The notes: generated from the sequence alone by a model not told the origin. Shown: positions 43,481-52,328, numbered from the stretch's first letter. The stretch: 64,000 nucleotides of DNA from Modestobacter altitudinis (GCF_005930475.1 NZ_SJEW01000010.1:33106-97105); one strand, 5' to 3'. Translations and numbers: made by a program.

Positions 43481-43612
43481 AGGACGGTGCGGGTTCCCGC
43501 CGGTGTAGGGGCAATCGGATCAGCGCGGCTCGGAGCGACCGCAATTGTCGTCGGCGACTGCGAGCGCGCCCTCGGCGGACAGCTGGGCAGCCCGGTTGGA
43601 TGCGTCGCTCAT
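43481..43612 (-). pseudogene. Cys-rich mini-gene with in-frame stop (copy 2)
   Basis: ATG 43612 overlaps the nuoN stop (ATGA) and begins MSDASNRAAQLSAEGALA. It reads ADDNCGRSEPR and then TGA (43520-43522) where copy 1 has a Cys codon (TGC). Beyond it the frame continues SDCPYTGGNPH. A run of seven C's also shifts the end. The intact ancestor was probably the last gene of the nuo operon. Confidence 0.55.
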
Positions 43613-45090
43613 CCAGGCAAGGCAGCCACGAGCACTGCGCCCGAGCCGATGCCCAGCAGCAGCGAGGCGATCGCCGTCAGGTGTACGAGCGTCATGGGAC
43701 CGGCCAGCACCCGCTCCTGCTGGGCGCTCACCGCCCTGTGAGTGTCATGGTCGTGTGGCGCCTGACTGCTTCCGCGAAGTGAGGGGGCACCTGCGGAGCT
43801 CGCTGCAGCCGGCGTGATCCACCGCAGGTAGTAGAAGAGGCTCGCCACCGTGTTGATCGCCGCGACGACCACCAGCCATGCGAGGCCGCCGTCCCAAGCG
43901 GCGCTGAAGACGGCGAGCTTTCCGACGAACACCGCGGTGGGTGGCGTCCCGACCAGCCCGAGCAGACACACGACCAAGCTCACGACCAGCCACCGCCGGT
44001 CTCTGCTCGCGGCGGCCCACTCGTCGATGGTCCCCGCGGCCGGCTTCGCAGCTGCGGCAGCGAAGACGCCGATGTTGGTGACCGCGTAGCCCACCAGGTA
44101 GATCAGTAATGCCGGTAGGGCAAGGTCGGAGCGGGCGGCGACCGCGACCACCATCAGCAGGTAGCCGACCTGGCTGATGGTGGAGTACGCCAGGAGCCGG
44201 AGAACCTCGGTCTGGCTGAACGCCGCCAGGTTCCCCAGAGTCATGGTGAGCGCTGCGATCACGGCCACCAGCAGCGGGACGTCCACCGGTGCGGCGGCGA
44301 ACGGGCCGTCCAGCAGCCGGAAGGCCGCCGCGACGGCACCCACCTTGGGGATGGTCGTGATGTAGGCGGCCATCGTCGGGGTGGTCCCGGCGGTGACGTC
44401 GGGTACCCACTGGTGCACGGGTACGGCACCGGCCTTGAACAGCAGGCCGGCCAGGACGCCGAGCACGCCGAGAGCAGCAAGTGGTGCGGGCGCCTGCCCG
44501 AGGAGGTCGCCGATCGCGGGGTAGCCGGTGACCCCGGTGGCCAGGACGACGGAGGCCACGCCCAGCAGCAGCAGGACGCCGACGAAGGCACCCATCAGGT
44601 AGTACTTCATGGTCGCCTCGGTCCCGCGGGCGTCCTTGGCGAAGCCGGCGAGTGCGTAGAGCGGGACGCTGGCCAGCAGGTAGGCGGCGACCAGCAGCAG
44701 CAGGTCGTTGCCGGCGGCGAGGGCGACGGCGCCGAGCGCGCCCAGCAGCATGAGCACGTACGCCTCGGTCTCGCGCGGGTGCCCGGCCAGAGACGAGGCG
44801 CCGAGCCCGACGATCAGGGCGACCGCGAGCGCGACCGTGATGCGCACGACGCCGGTGGTCGTGTCGATGACCCAGGTGTCCTCGAAGACGGTGCTGTCGT
44901 TCCCGCTGAGCCCGACGGCGGCGGCTGCCGCACTGGCCAGGCAGGCCAGGACGACGAGCACGCGGACGCGCCATTGGTGGTGCTGCGGGGTCCACAGCCC
45001 GAGGAGCAGCCCACCGACGGCTCCGGCGAGCAGGAGCAGCTCGGGGAGCATGGCGAACACCTCCCCGCCCGAGTCGCCCATCTCGTTCAT
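43609..45090 (-). CDS. nuoN: NADH dehydrogenase subunit N-like antiporter subunit
   Basis: ATG 45090 overlaps the nuoM stop (ATGA); 493 residues, about 14 helices. LLFKAGAVPVHQWVPDVTAGT is the conserved Lys and broken-helix region; TIPKVGAVAAAFRLL and AYSTISQVGYLLM follow. It is one of three antiporter-like proton-channel subunits of complex I. A His/Asp-rich loop (QAPHDHDTHRAVSAQQ) precedes the last helix. The 3' end is duplicated as debris at 41472. Confidence 0.93.
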   Translation of the reverse strand: MNEMGDSGGEVFAMLPELLLLAGAVGGLLLGLWTPQHHQWRVRVLVVLACLASAAAAAVGLSGNDSTVFEDTWVIDTTTGVVRITVALAVALIVGLGASSLAGHPRETEAYVLMLLGALGAVALAAGNDLLLLVAAYLLASVPLYALAGFAKDARGTEATMKYYLMGAFVGVLLLLGVASVVLATGVTGYPAIGDLLGQAPAPLAALGVLGVLAGLLFKAGAVPVHQWVPDVTAGTTPTMAAYITTIPKVGAVAAAFRLLDGPFAAAPVDVPLLVAVIAALTMTLGNLAAFSQTEVLRLLAYSTISQVGYLLMVVAVAARSDLALPALLIYLVGYAVTNIGVFAAAAAKPAAGTIDEWAAASRDRRWLVVSLVVCLLGLVGTPPTAVFVGKLAVFSAAWDGGLAWLVVVAAINTVASLFYYLRWITPAAASSAGAPSLRGSSQAPHDHDTHRAVSAQQERVLAGPMTLVHLTAIASLLLGIGSGAVLVAALPG

Positions 45091-46670
45091 CGGGCGACCA
45101 GCTCCGCGACCGTGCGGGCCGCCGGCTCGATCACGTCGAGGAGCGCGCGCGGGAACAGGCCGAGGACGATCGCGAGCGCCAGGAGCGGGACGACGGCGAC
45201 GAGCTCGGCTGCGCTCATGTCGCGCAGCGAGCCGGTTCGAGCTCGGACCAAGGTGGTGCTGCCGCCATCGGTCGACGGCTCGTCGTCCTGCTCGGGATCG
45301 TCGTCCGGGACGACGGTGGGGCCGGCGAGCAGCCGCTGCAGCGCGACCAGGAACAGCCCCGCGGTGACCAGGATGCCGACCACCGCGATCACCGTGGCCA
45401 CCGGCGATGCCTGTAGAGCGCCGGTGAACACCTGGAACTCTGCCACGAAGCTGGCAAAGCCGGGCAAACCCAACGCGCCGAACGCGGCGACCGCCAGCAG
45501 CGCCGCGAACACCGGCGCCGGGCGAGCGAGCCCGCCCCACTTGTCGAAGGCGTAGGTACGGCCCCGGGACCACAGCACACCGGTGAGCAGGAACAGTGCT
45601 CCGGTGAGCAGCCCGTGGGCGACCATCTGGTAGACGGCGCCGATGGTGGCGAGGGTGCGCGCGCCGGTGTCGGCCGCGACCATGCCGGCCGCCCCGAGAC
45701 CGAGCAGGACGTAGCCCATGTGGTTCACCGACGTGTAGGCGATCATCCGCTTGAGGTCGGTCTGCGCGAGGGCGGCGAGCGCACCCCAGAGCACGCTGAT
45801 CACCCCGATGACGACCGGCACCAGCGCCCAGCGCTGCCAGGCGTCGGGGAGGATCGGCATGGCGATGCGGACGAAGCCGTAGGTGCCCAACTTGAGCAGG
45901 ATCCCGGCGAGGATCGCCGATCCGGCGGCGGGGGCGTCGGTGTGTGCATCGGGCAGCCAGGTGTGGAACGGGAAGACCGGGGTCTTGATCGCCAGTCCGA
46001 GCCCGATGGCCAGCAGGACCAGGCCGCCTGCCACCGGCTGACCGGCCAGCGGCGGGTCCTGGGCCAGCGTGACCATGTCGAAGGTCCGGGTGTCCGATCC
46101 CAGGAACAGGCCGATGAAGCCGAGGAGCAGCGCCAGCGACCCGACGAACGTGTAGAGGAAGAACTTCAGCGCGCTCCGCCTCGCGTTGCCGTGGCCCCAG
46201 CCGGCGATGACGAAGTACATCCCGACGATGGTCAGGTCGAAGAAGACGAAGAAGAGGATCAGGTCGAGCGAGGCGAACGTGCCGAGGCAGGCCGTCTCCA
46301 GGAAGAGGAACAGGGCCGCCTGCAGCCGCGGGCGATCCGGCTGGCGCAGGGACCAGACAGCACACGCCAGGAAGAGGACAGCCGTCAGCGCGATCAGCGG
46401 CAGGGACAGTCCGTCGACACCGACGTGGTACCCGGCGTCCACGGTCGGGATCCACTGGACGTCGGTCTCGTAGCCGATCCCACCGACGACCCCGCTCGCG
46501 CCCGTGCCCGGTTCGAAGCGCCACCACATCCACCCGACGAGTGCCAGGTCGGCGGCCGATGCGGCCACCCACACCCAGGTCGCCGACCGCCCGTCCAACT
46601 GTGGGACCGCCATCAGCAGTCCCGCAGCGATCAGCGGGAGCAGGATCACCACGGTCAGCAACACGGTCAC
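45087..46670 (-). CDS. nuoM: NADH dehydrogenase subunit M-like antiporter subunit
   Basis: GTG 46670 overlaps the nuoL stop (GTGA); 527 residues. FHTWLPDAHTDAPAAGSAIL and LAGILLKLGTYGFVRI are the NuoM signature (channel Lys and His), and NHMGYVLLGLG is also typical. An acidic loop (DDDPEQDDEPSTDGG) near residue 465 is an insertion relative to most NuoM proteins. Proton-pumping membrane subunit. Confidence 0.94.
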   Translation of the reverse strand: MTVLLTVVILLPLIAAGLLMAVPQLDGRSATWVWVAASAADLALVGWMWWRFEPGTGASGVVGGIGYETDVQWIPTVDAGYHVGVDGLSLPLIALTAVLFLACAVWSLRQPDRPRLQAALFLFLETACLGTFASLDLILFFVFFDLTIVGMYFVIAGWGHGNARRSALKFFLYTFVGSLALLLGFIGLFLGSDTRTFDMVTLAQDPPLAGQPVAGGLVLLAIGLGLAIKTPVFPFHTWLPDAHTDAPAAGSAILAGILLKLGTYGFVRIAMPILPDAWQRWALVPVVIGVISVLWGALAALAQTDLKRMIAYTSVNHMGYVLLGLGAAGMVAADTGARTLATIGAVYQMVAHGLLTGALFLLTGVLWSRGRTYAFDKWGGLARPAPVFAALLAVAAFGALGLPGFASFVAEFQVFTGALQASPVATVIAVVGILVTAGLFLVALQRLLAGPTVVPDDDPEQDDEPSTDGGSTTLVRARTGSLRDMSAAELVAVVPLLALAIVLGLFPRALLDVIEPAARTVAELVAR

Positions 46671-48535
46671 CTCACCGTCACGAGCAGGACGAGCAGCAGA
46701 CCGAGCCCGGCAGCGGCCTGGGCGTAGTACTGGTGGAGCAGCCCCGTCTGCGGACGACGGGCCGCCGTCCCGGCGCGACGGAAGGCCCTCGCCGTCCCCC
46801 GGACGGCGCCGTCGACGATCGAGCCGTCGGCTCGGGAGACGAGCGACGCCAGGCCGCGCACTGCAGCGGCCAGACCCAGGACGGCGCGGTCGATCACCCG
46901 GTCGTCCACGGTTGCCACGGCACGGGCGAGGACGATCGCCGGACGAGGGGACAACAGGTGGCCCAGGCCGCCCCACGAGCCGAGGGGGCTGCGGCTGAGG
47001 GCCTCGATCACCGCCGGGCGGAACCGCAGCAGGATCACGGTTCCTGCGAAGGCGAGCATCGCCAGCGCGCCACCGAGCAGCAGGTCTGCCGTGGCCACCC
47101 CGCTCTCGGGCTCCGCACCGACCAGCTGCCCCAGCCGCGACCCGACCGCCGGAAGGGCCAGTGCACCCAAGAACGCGGCGGCGGCGGCGAGTACGAGGGC
47201 GACCGCGGTCGCCGGGCCGGGGACCCGTCGGGTGCCCGGTTCCTCGTCGTCCAGGCCCTCGTCGCCGACCGGACGGACGAGCAGGACGACGAGCATCCGC
47301 GCCGCGTAGACGGCGGACAGCGCTGAGGCGGCGAGGCCAACGACTCGGAGCGCGGCGCCGTCCACCCCGGACAGCACCTCTTCCTTGGTGGCCCACAATG
47401 ACAGCGGTGGGATGCCGCCGAGGGACAGTGCGGCGACGGTGGCGGCCGCGCCGATGCCCCGGTACCGCCGTGCTGCGCCGCGCAGCCCGGTGAGCTGCTT
47501 GGTGCCGAGCGAGGTCAGCCATGCGCCGGCGGCCACGAACAGGCCCGCCTTGACTGCGGCGTGGGCGACCAGTTGGGCGGTTCCCCCAGCGACCACCCCG
47601 GCACCGGCTGCGAGCACGACGAAACCGATCTGCGCGGCGGTGCTGGCTGCCAGCAGCTGCTTCAGGTCCCGTTGGGCGACGGCGATCGCGCCCATCACGA
47701 GCGCGGTGAGGCCACCTGCCCAGGCCGCTGTCGAGGCTGCCCATCCGGTCTGGGCGAGCAGCGGCTGGGTCCGGAGCAACAGGTAGCCGCCGGCCGCCAC
47801 CATCGTGGCGGAGTGGAGAAGCGCACTGACCGGGCTGGGCCCCTGCATCGCACCGGACAGCCATGCCGAGAACGGCAGCTGGGCTGACTTGCCGAGTGCC
47901 GCGACCAGCACACCTGCCGCAGCCACGTCCTGCCAACCGTCCGCTGCCGAGACGGTGTCCCCGATGAGCAACCCGCCGGTGCCGGCCAGCGCTGCCCCGG
48001 CGGCGACGTACAGACCGAGGTCGCCGGCGCGGGTGGTCAGGAAGGCCCGCGCGCCGGCGTTGAGCTTGCCCGGTTCCTGCCAGTGGTAGCCGATGAGCGC
48101 GTACGACGTCGCACCCATCACCTCCCACCCCAGCAGCAAGGCCGGGAACGTCACGGCGGTCACGGTCGCGGACATGGCTGCGATGAAGAGGAGGAAGAAG
48201 CCGAAGAACCGGGCACGCGCTGCCTGTGGTCGGAGGTCGACGACGGCGAACACCGTGATCAGAAGGGCCACCACAGCGACGAGCACCACCAGCACGGCGG
48301 AGAGCCCGTCCACGGCGAAAAGCAGGTCTCCGCCGTCCACGATGCCGAGGAAGGGCAGCGACACCCGCGGTCGGCGGTCGGCCACCACCCCAGCGAGGAC
48401 GACGGCGATGACGGTGCTGACCACGGCGAGCGGACCGGCGACCCGGTCGGCTCGGCGTCCCAGGACGAGCAGGCAGACACCCGTTGCGGCGGGAAGGGTG
48501 AGGAGCAGGACGAGGCTGGTCACGGCGGGGGTCAT
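46667..48535 (-). CDS. nuoL: NADH dehydrogenase subunit L-like antiporter subunit
   Basis: 622 residues. KSAQLPFSAWLSGAMQGPSP and VSALLHSATMVAAGGYLLLR form the antiporter core, with the channel Lys; GWEVMGATSYALIGYHW is the helix-5 Glu region. C-terminal part has a long helix-like region (RGLASLVSRADGSIVDGAV) that may be the lateral helix. Distal membrane proton pump of the complex. Confidence 0.94.
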   Translation of the reverse strand: MTPAVTSLVLLLTLPAATGVCLLVLGRRADRVAGPLAVVSTVIAVVLAGVVADRRPRVSLPFLGIVDGGDLLFAVDGLSAVLVVLVAVVALLITVFAVVDLRPQAARARFFGFFLLFIAAMSATVTAVTFPALLLGWEVMGATSYALIGYHWQEPGKLNAGARAFLTTRAGDLGLYVAAGAALAGTGGLLIGDTVSAADGWQDVAAAGVLVAALGKSAQLPFSAWLSGAMQGPSPVSALLHSATMVAAGGYLLLRTQPLLAQTGWAASTAAWAGGLTALVMGAIAVAQRDLKQLLAASTAAQIGFVVLAAGAGVVAGGTAQLVAHAAVKAGLFVAAGAWLTSLGTKQLTGLRGAARRYRGIGAAATVAALSLGGIPPLSLWATKEEVLSGVDGAALRVVGLAASALSAVYAARMLVVLLVRPVGDEGLDDEEPGTRRVPGPATAVALVLAAAAAFLGALALPAVGSRLGQLVGAEPESGVATADLLLGGALAMLAFAGTVILLRFRPAVIEALSRSPLGSWGGLGHLLSPRPAIVLARAVATVDDRVIDRAVLGLAAAVRGLASLVSRADGSIVDGAVRGTARAFRRAGTAARRPQTGLLHQYYAQAAAGLGLLLVLLVTVR

Positions 48536-48849
48536 CCCTTGAGCTCGGTCGCCATGTCCACCATGTCGACCTGACGCGACCGGTAGATGGCGATGGTGAC
48601 CGCGAACCCCATGGCCATCTCCACGGCCATGACCACCAGGGTGACGACGACGAGCATCTGCGCGTCGGGCAGCTCCGGGGTGATGAGGAACCAGGCGGCC
48701 CCGCCGGCCAGGAGCACCCCGTTCAGCACCAGCTCCAGCCCCATCATGATCATGACGATGGACTGCTGGGAGAGCGCACCGTAGAGCCCGACGCCGACCA
48801 GCCCGGCGGCGACGGTCAGGACGATCTGCAGCACCACCTCACCGGTCAC
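48532..48849 (-). CDS. nuoK: NADH dehydrogenase subunit K-like
   Basis: 105 residues, three helices. MIMMGLELVLNGVLLAG contains the conserved Glu of the second helix, and VMAVEMAMGFAVTIAIYR the Glu of the third (normally AxxAxGLA). GTG start overlaps the nuoJ stop. Proton-path subunit. Confidence 0.93.
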   Translation of the reverse strand: MTGEVVLQIVLTVAAGLVGVGLYGALSQQSIVMIMMGLELVLNGVLLAGGAAWFLITPELPDAQMLVVVTLVVMAVEMAMGFAVTIAIYRSRQVDMVDMATELKG

Positions 48850-49424
48850 CGCCCCACCCCTCCCCTGACCGGATCGTCGGGCCGGGGTGCCTTCAGATCA
48901 GGACCAAACCGGTCGTAGCGACCGCGCGACGTCGCCAGGACGGTGCCGGCCAGGATCGTGCCGAACAGCGCGATGCCGATCACCAACATGACCAGCATGT
49001 GGCTGCCCATGATCGCTTCACCCAGCTGACGGGTGGGGTCCTCCGGTACCAGCCCTCGCCGGGTGGGCCAGTCGACCATCCAGATGCCGGTCACCAGGAC
49101 GGCGAACACGGTCGCTCCGGCGAGAACTGAGCCCCGCTTGTTGTGGACCATGCTCATCGGCATCAGCCCAGCCGGGTTCATCATGAACATGATCATGAAG
49201 ACGGCCATGACGGCCATCTCGATCGTCATCATCAACGCGGTGACCACGGCCAGGTACACCAGGTCCAGCACCAGCAGAGCGCCGGCGATCGCGAGGAACG
49301 AGGCGAGCAGCGCGAACGTCGCTCGGGCCATGGAGTCGACGATGAACACCGCCGCACCGAAGACGACGGCGAGGGCCCCCAGCGCGATGAGCGCCGTGAC
49401 CTCGATCGACGACAACTCGGTCAT
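48846..49424 (-). CDS. nuoJ: NADH dehydrogenase subunit J-like
   Basis: ATG 49424 has GGAGGAG eight bases upstream; 192 residues, five helices. MARATFALLASFLAIAGALL and YLAVVTALMMTIEMAVMAVF match NuoJ (normally a Gly/Val-rich pi-bulge helix). The Met-rich stretch VFMIMFMMNPAGLMPMSMV is notable. Separated by 25 bases from nuoH, with no nuoI between. Confidence 0.9.
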   Translation of the reverse strand: MTELSSIEVTALIALGALAVVFGAAVFIVDSMARATFALLASFLAIAGALLVLDLVYLAVVTALMMTIEMAVMAVFMIMFMMNPAGLMPMSMVHNKRGSVLAGATVFAVLVTGIWMVDWPTRRGLVPEDPTRQLGEAIMGSHMLVMLVIGIALFGTILAGTVLATSRGRYDRFGPDLKAPRPDDPVRGGVGR

Positions 49425-49449
49425 CGTGTCGTCTCCTCCTCGAACTCGG

Positions 49450-50406
49450 TCATGCGTAGAACCCCGAGACGGCCAGCACCGCGACCACCAGTGCCTGGAG
49501 CAGCGTCAACGGCACGAGGACGACCCAGGCCAGCTCGACGACCCGGTCGGGCCGCAGCAACGGCAACCTGCGTCCACCCCAGACGAGCCCCGCGACCACC
49601 GCCACCGTCTTGAGCAGGTGCCAGACCGGACCTGGCAACCACGGCCCGGCGTCACCGCCGAGGAACAGCGCCGCGGCCATCGCTGCCGTCGCGCCCAGGA
49701 AGACCGCCCGCCCCGCGAGCAGCAGCAGTCGATCAAGACCGGACAGCTCGGAGGTGACCCCGCCGGCGATGTCCGCGCCGGTCGGTGCGGCGAACGGGCC
49801 CCAGAACGCGAACGCGGCAGCACCGCCGACGAACACAACGAACGCCACGGGCATCGTCACCACGAACCACAAGCCGTCCTGTGCGGCGACTACGTCCGTG
49901 CTGCGCAGGGACCCGGCCGCCACACCCACCGTGATCAGCGAGAACATCAGAGGCAGCTCGTAGGCCAACCCCTGGGCCAGGAAGCGGTACCCGCCGGTGA
50001 GCGAGTGCACCGCGTTCGGGCCCCAGCCCATCAGCCACACCGCAGCCCAGAGCAACGCCTCCATGGCGTTGAACCACACGAGGTCCGCACTCGTCGACCA
50101 CAGCGTGCGGCCCGCGAGCGGGACCACAGCCATGGACAGGAGCGCCACCACGGGTACCGCCGCTCCCCCGACCCGCCAGAGAAGCCGGTCAGGCGCGAGC
50201 GTCCGTCGGCGCTGCTCGAGGAGGAGCTGCATCCCGGATCGCAGCGGCTCGACACCGGCGCGCACACCCTGGCCCGTGACGACGGCGCGATCAGCCGCGG
50301 AGACCAACACCCCGAGCAGCACGCCCACCGCGGCCACGACCAACGCGGCCGGCAGCACGCCCCACGTGGAGGCCAACGTCCCGACGTCCGCAGCGAGCTC
50401 AGGCAC
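49450..50406 (-). CDS. nuoH: Divergent NADH dehydrogenase subunit H-like
   Basis: GTG 50406 overlaps the preceding gene; 318 residues, about eight helices. QRRRTLAPDRLLWRVGGAAV corresponds to the NuoH loop KEDxxPxxADRxxFxxAP, and ALAYELPLMFSLITVGV to the conserved acidic helix. The quinone-channel GPNRVGP motif of true NuoH is replaced by VTGQGVRAGVEPLRSG, suggesting changed quinone chemistry. Confidence 0.85.
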   Translation of the reverse strand: MPELAADVGTLASTWGVLPAALVVAAVGVLLGVLVSAADRAVVTGQGVRAGVEPLRSGMQLLLEQRRRTLAPDRLLWRVGGAAVPVVALLSMAVVPLAGRTLWSTSADLVWFNAMEALLWAAVWLMGWGPNAVHSLTGGYRFLAQGLAYELPLMFSLITVGVAAGSLRSTDVVAAQDGLWFVVTMPVAFVVFVGGAAAFAFWGPFAAPTGADIAGGVTSELSGLDRLLLLAGRAVFLGATAAMAAALFLGGDAGPWLPGPVWHLLKTVAVVAGLVWGGRRLPLLRPDRVVELAWVVLVPLTLLQALVVAVLAVSGFYA

Positions 50407-51898
50407 CGGTCCTCACGCCTTCGACGCGCGTGAGGGCCCGCTTCGGTTCGACGCTCGCGACGACGAGTCGGGCAGTCGCCAGCTCGCTGCCTTCGAGGGC
50501 ACTTGCCAGGGTCGGCAGCGCGACAGGGCCTGGCTCTGCGACGTCGGACGTCCCGGCGGCGATGTCGCACCATCGACGGATTCGGGCGAGCACGTCGTCG
50601 GGGCGCTCGGGGTCACGGTCAGTGAGGTGACCCATCCCCGCTACTGACCAGGCAAGGGTCCGCGAGTGACGCACGCCCCGAGCGACCCGGACGGCCGCCT
50701 CCTGCGCACGCGCACGGACGGCTGGATCACTGGAAGTGAGCCCCGATCGGGCCTGCCGGGCCTGTCGTGCCTGGGTGGGCCAGCCGGCGACCACGAGGAA
50801 CCGGGCGAGGTGGTCCAGCGCGCGCGCCTGGGCAGGACCGGGAATGTCACCGGCCTCGTTGTCGGCGCCCGACGTCCACGAGAGCTGCGCGTCGATGATG
50901 ACGTCACCCTGCAGTTGCGCACGGAGCACCAGGCCGGTGGGCCAGCCCGGGAGGACCGGCCCGAGTGCGACCGAGAGGACGTCGAGGTCCAGCCCGTCCC
51001 GGTCCTGGGCGGTCTGAGCCATGGGCAGGCCGGCGACCGGGCCGCTCATGTCGTGCCCCATGTGACCGCTCATGTCGTGACCGGCGTGTCCGCCCATGTC
51101 GTGGCCCGGGCCCATGTCGTGACCGGTGTGCTCACCGCTCATGTCGTCACCGGTGTGTCCGCCCATGTCGTGCCCCATGCGCCCGCCCATGTCATGGCCG
51201 GTGTGCTCACCGCTCATGTCGTCACCGGCGTGCCCGTCCATGTCATGGCCGGTGTGCCCGCCCATGTCATGACCGGCGTGCCCGTCCATGTCCTGACCGG
51301 CGTGCCCGCCCATGTCGTGCCCCATGTGCCCGCCCATGTCATGGCCGGTGTGCTCACCGCTCATGTCATGACCGGCGTGCCCGCCCATGTCGTGCCCCGC
51401 GTGCTCGTCCATGTCCTGACCGGCGTGACCGCCCATGTCATCGCCCGCGTGCCCGCCCATGTCATCGCCCGCGTGCCCGCCCATGTCCTGACCGGCGCTG
51501 GATGAGGCATCCGCATCGTCAGCAAGGCCGGCTGAGGCGAGCCGGGCTCGGGCGTCGTCCTCCGTCTGGCGGTTCGCGTCGGCAGTGGTGCTGTTCGCGA
51601 GCGCCTCGATCGCCTGGTCCAGTCGTCGGCTGAGGAAGTTGGCGTCCGAGCAGCCAAAGGTGTGTCGTGGCGTCGGGACCTGCGACCACAGGAGGTCGAT
51701 GGCATCCGACAGTTCGCCCGTCGGTTCGCCGAGCACGATGAGAACGTCCGTGTCGGCGGGGGACGTCGCGTAGGCCCAGGAACGCCGGTCGAGTTCGGCC
51801 TCCACCTGCCACCGCAGGACGTCATGGCCCGGCATGTCGGTGACGAGAACGCGGGGTCGCGCGTAGGCCCATCGCCGCAGCGATCGCCTCAGGTCCAT
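50399..51898 (-). CDS. NuoB-like/NuoD-like fusion with 19 His-Met-Asp octapeptide repeats
   Basis: ATG 51898 overlaps nuoA by ten bases; 499 residues. Residues about 15-100 follow NuoB: WQVEAELDRRSW, SPADTDVLIVLGEPTGELSD and LWSQVPTPRHTFGCSDANF, but the paired cluster Cys and most other cysteines are missing, leaving only Cys83. Residues about 135-287 are 19 tandem units of the type AGHDMGGH, very rich in His, Met and Asp and a likely Cu or Zn ligand array. Residues from about 300 include VALGPVLPGWPTGLVLRAQL and GDVIIDAQLSW, resembling the start of NuoD, then a helical domain. It replaces nuoB, nuoC and nuoD in this operon. Function unknown; iron-sulfur electron transfer through it seems impossible. 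Confidence 0.8.
   Translation of the reverse strand: MDLRRSLRRWAYARPRVLVTDMPGHDVLRWQVEAELDRRSWAYATSPADTDVLIVLGEPTGELSDAIDLLWSQVPTPRHTFGCSDANFLSRRLDQAIEALANSTTADANRQTEDDARARLASAGLADDADASSSAGQDMGGHAGDDMGGHAGDDMGGHAGQDMDEHAGHDMGGHAGHDMSGEHTGHDMGGHMGHDMGGHAGQDMDGHAGHDMGGHTGHDMDGHAGDDMSGEHTGHDMGGRMGHDMGGHTGDDMSGEHTGHDMGPGHDMGGHAGHDMSGHMGHDMSGPVAGLPMAQTAQDRDGLDLDVLSVALGPVLPGWPTGLVLRAQLQGDVIIDAQLSWTSGADNEAGDIPGPAQARALDHLARFLVVAGWPTQARQARQARSGLTSSDPAVRARAQEAAVRVARGVRHSRTLAWSVAGMGHLTDRDPERPDDVLARIRRWCDIAAGTSDVAEPGPVALPTLASALEGSELATARLVVASVEPKRALTRVEGVRTGA
51037..51496 (-). repeat. Tandem 24-bp coding repeat (19 units)
   Basis: Degenerate 24-base units encode x-G-[HDQ]-D-M-[GSD]-G-H; three units have an extra Glu codon. 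Third positions vary between units, so the array is under protein-level selection and is not a recent slippage product. Recombination inside it could vary its length. Confidence 0.9.
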
Positions 51899-52230
51899 CG
51901 CAGGGCACCTTCGCGCCAGACGTACGCCACGCCGACCAGCAGGACGCCGAGGAAGCCGAACATCTCGACGACGGCCCCCGCCCCCATGTCGGCCACCACG
52001 ACGGCCCACGGGTACATGAAGATCATCTCCATGTCGAATGCGAGGAAGAGCAACGTGACGGCGTACCAGCGCACGTGGTAGCGCGACACCGCGTGCTGGG
52101 TCGGTCGGAGGCCCGACTCGAACGGCAGCGCAACGGCGCCGATGCGGTCGTCCCGGAGCACCGCAGAAGTGGCATAGACGCTCAGACCCAGCGCGAAGAT
52201 CACGCCGAGCAGCGACAGGACAGCCAGCAC
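51889..52230 (-). CDS. nuoA: NADH dehydrogenase subunit A-like
   Basis: GTG 52230 has AGGAGG five bases upstream, which settles the start; 113 residues, three helices. FESGLRPTQHAVSRYHVRWY is the NuoA loop (normally YECGxxP, here Ser for Cys), and LFLAFDMEMIFMYPWAV the conserved acidic helix. First gene of the operon. Confidence 0.93.
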   Translation of the reverse strand: MLAVLSLLGVIFALGLSVYATSAVLRDDRIGAVALPFESGLRPTQHAVSRYHVRWYAVTLLFLAFDMEMIFMYPWAVVVADMGAGAVVEMFGFLGVLLVGVAYVWREGALRWT

Positions 52231-52328
52231 GAGTTCCTCCTCCCTCGGGCACGGACAGGAGCCGCTGAGCATTCATCATCCGCATGACCGTACGGATGTC
52301 GGTCACCGTAGAGCGAACCCAGCGGCAC

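Noticed and set aside
43609..46572. Single ~990-codon minus-strand frame
   Set aside because: Only the part from 45090 onward is NuoN; the rest is an off-frame reading of nuoM. The same applies to the long frames upstream of nuoM (to 48128).
45615..46727. Plus-strand frame of 370 codons
   Set aside because: Shadow of nuoM; His/Gln/Arg-rich with no recognisable domain.
51037..51496. Regular 24-base repeats resembling a CRISPR or minisatellite
   Set aside because: No constant repeat/variable spacer pattern; the units are in frame within a coding sequence and vary at third positions, so this is a protein repeat.
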